NCBI GenBank assembly: GCA_946902985.2
Contig: OX336388.2
Location: forward strand, 128,900,346 to 128,964,345
Direction of reading: 5' to 3'
DNA from: Meconema thalassinum
Lineage: Eukaryota; Arthropoda; Insecta; Orthoptera; Tettigoniidae
Length of the DNA stretch: 64,000 nucleotides
The notes beneath the pieces are model-generated. The model saw only the letters and a program-made list of their open reading frames with translations, made no database searches and was not told the origin of the DNA. The translations under genes and the position numbers were made by a program. The first letter of the stretch is position 1; each line of letters begins with the position of its first letter. Positions 62,970 through 64,000 of this stretch are shown here, in pieces.

Positions 62970-63600
62970 TCCTAATCTTCATTTCCTGTTTCCAGCTTCC
63001 TGGGTCGGGTTGTGAATTAAAGATCTCCATCCGTGTCTCTCCGTCACTCCTCTCCTTTTTTAAGTACATCTTCAGGATTTCTTCCCCTCTTCTCTATGCA
63101 CTCCCAGACTGTATCCGTCCATCTCTTTCGGGGTCTTCCTCGTGGTCTCTTCCCTGTCATCTTTTCGGAAAAAGCTTTCTTTGGTACTCGCTCCTCTTCC
63201 ATCCTCATCATGTGACCATACCACTTTAACTTTGTTGTTTCTATCCTGTCCTGCAGCTTCAAGATTCCTGTCCTTTTCCTTATCTCTTCATTTCTAACTC
63301 TATCTCTTCTGGTCTTGCCCTCTATGTCTCTTGTATTCTACTCTCCTCTCTTTTTGTATTATTCCATGTTCCAGCTGCATATGTTAGTATAGGCTCGCAA
63401 TAGGTTGAATATAGTAACCTTTGGAACGTCTCGGTTCCGAAGAATACCCCTTACACTCTGCATTTTGTATTATTCCAATTTCCTCCTTTATCCTTCCATC
63501 CTCTGCGATCACACTTCCCAGATACTTGAAACTCTTAACCACTTCTAGACTTTCCCCATTTAGTTTCATCGTTCCTCTTCCTTTGGTATATTAACCAATC
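62970..63600 (-). pseudogene. RTE-like reverse transcriptase C-terminus
   Basis: Minus strand: MKLNGESLEVVKSFKYLGSV, IAEDGRIKEEIG (63569-63500); after breaks, LQDRIETTKLKWYGHMMRME, ERVPKKAFSEKMTGKRPRGR, PRKRWTDTVWECIEKRGR (63262-63060). It is the same order as RTE-A and RTE-B but the RT box is missing. Dead. Confidence 0.78.
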
Positions 63601-64000
63601 GCACTGAAATTTCTTCAGCTGGTCACATTCTCAATTCTTTTACTGAAATGTTCTTAACATACCTTTTGTGTCCCATCCAATATCCCATTCATTGTTTCGT
63701 TCGATAAAATATCTATCGTTGAAAGAGACTAAGAGTGATGATTGGAAACTTCAAATCAAAGTATGCGAGAACTTCATAAAATCCGCATGAGAAAGCTTAC
63801 TCGTTACCCAGTTAGAGCTGTTATTATTTGATGAACCAGAGCTTTTCTCGACTTCAGATTCACTGGATATTTCTGAAGCATCTGATACTCACTTCCTAAA
63901 TCAAATTCCGAAAGACAATTATCCTCACTTAAATACAAATTATTCACAATTGTGATAATACTGGGACAGCGCTCCTACTTTATTTAAGTGCGGATATTTT
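63601..64000. other. Gene-free end of window
   Basis: No repeat or exon recognised. Confidence 0.35.

Overview
The window looks like one contig of a large, repeat-rich arthropod nuclear genome, most likely an insect. The support is intron-split coding sequence with GT-AG sites, several families of tRNA-derived SINEs, many decayed RTE-like and other non-LTR retrotransposons, Tc1, pogo/Tigger-like and hAT-like DNA transposons, and little unique sequence. Some repeat words, such as 'aaggggcctaac', remind me of polyneopteran genomes (cockroaches, crickets), but that is an impression, not evidence.

One host gene can be supported, on the + strand. Three exons at 6949-7110, 14454-14579 and 25806-25880 all begin in phase 0. 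The first holds one C2H2 zinc finger and the first half of a second. Joining exon 1 to exon 2 supplies the two missing histidines at exactly C-x2-C-x12-H-x3-H spacing. The third exon ends in a stop codon, so this is the 3' end of a zinc-finger protein gene whose start lies upstream. Its introns are about 7.3 and 11.2 kb and are filled with transposons.

Layout. 0-6.9 kb: tandem-repeat-rich W elements, a SINE-A copy and an RT relic. 7.1-14.4 kb (intron): LINE-J, a GAGTCG-ended inverted-repeat element, an RTE-B insertion with a 16-bp target-site duplication (TSD), a CAGGG-ended transposon and a 0.9-kb GAT satellite. 14.6-25.8 kb (intron): RTE relics, a structurally complete Tc1 element with an open 338-codon transposase, a nested inverted repeat with SINEs, and foldback elements. 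26-36 kb: K repeats, Tigger-like elements, foldbacks and a 36-bp retrotransposed scrap. 36.9-40.35 kb: three retroelements nested inside each other, the youngest carrying a 2.3-kb open endonuclease/reverse-transcriptase frame. 41-46 kb: a TTAA-flanked element, GAGTCG elements and a Tigger-like element. 46.7-51 kb: a dead Tc1-like element split by a 3.5-kb hAT. 51-64 kb: a Tigger relic with a nested RT, a Charlie-like hAT, SINEs, a 62-bp minisatellite and several RT relics.

Apart from the zinc-finger gene the window is layered mobile DNA. The flanking duplications allow the order of many insertions to be read. I found no clear new multi-gene system. The most unusual signals are hammerhead-like core motifs in four repeats, a transposon family with GAGTCG ends and 4-bp AATT/ATAT duplications, a snap-back palindrome at the 5' end of the young RTE copy, and the 36-bp insertion.
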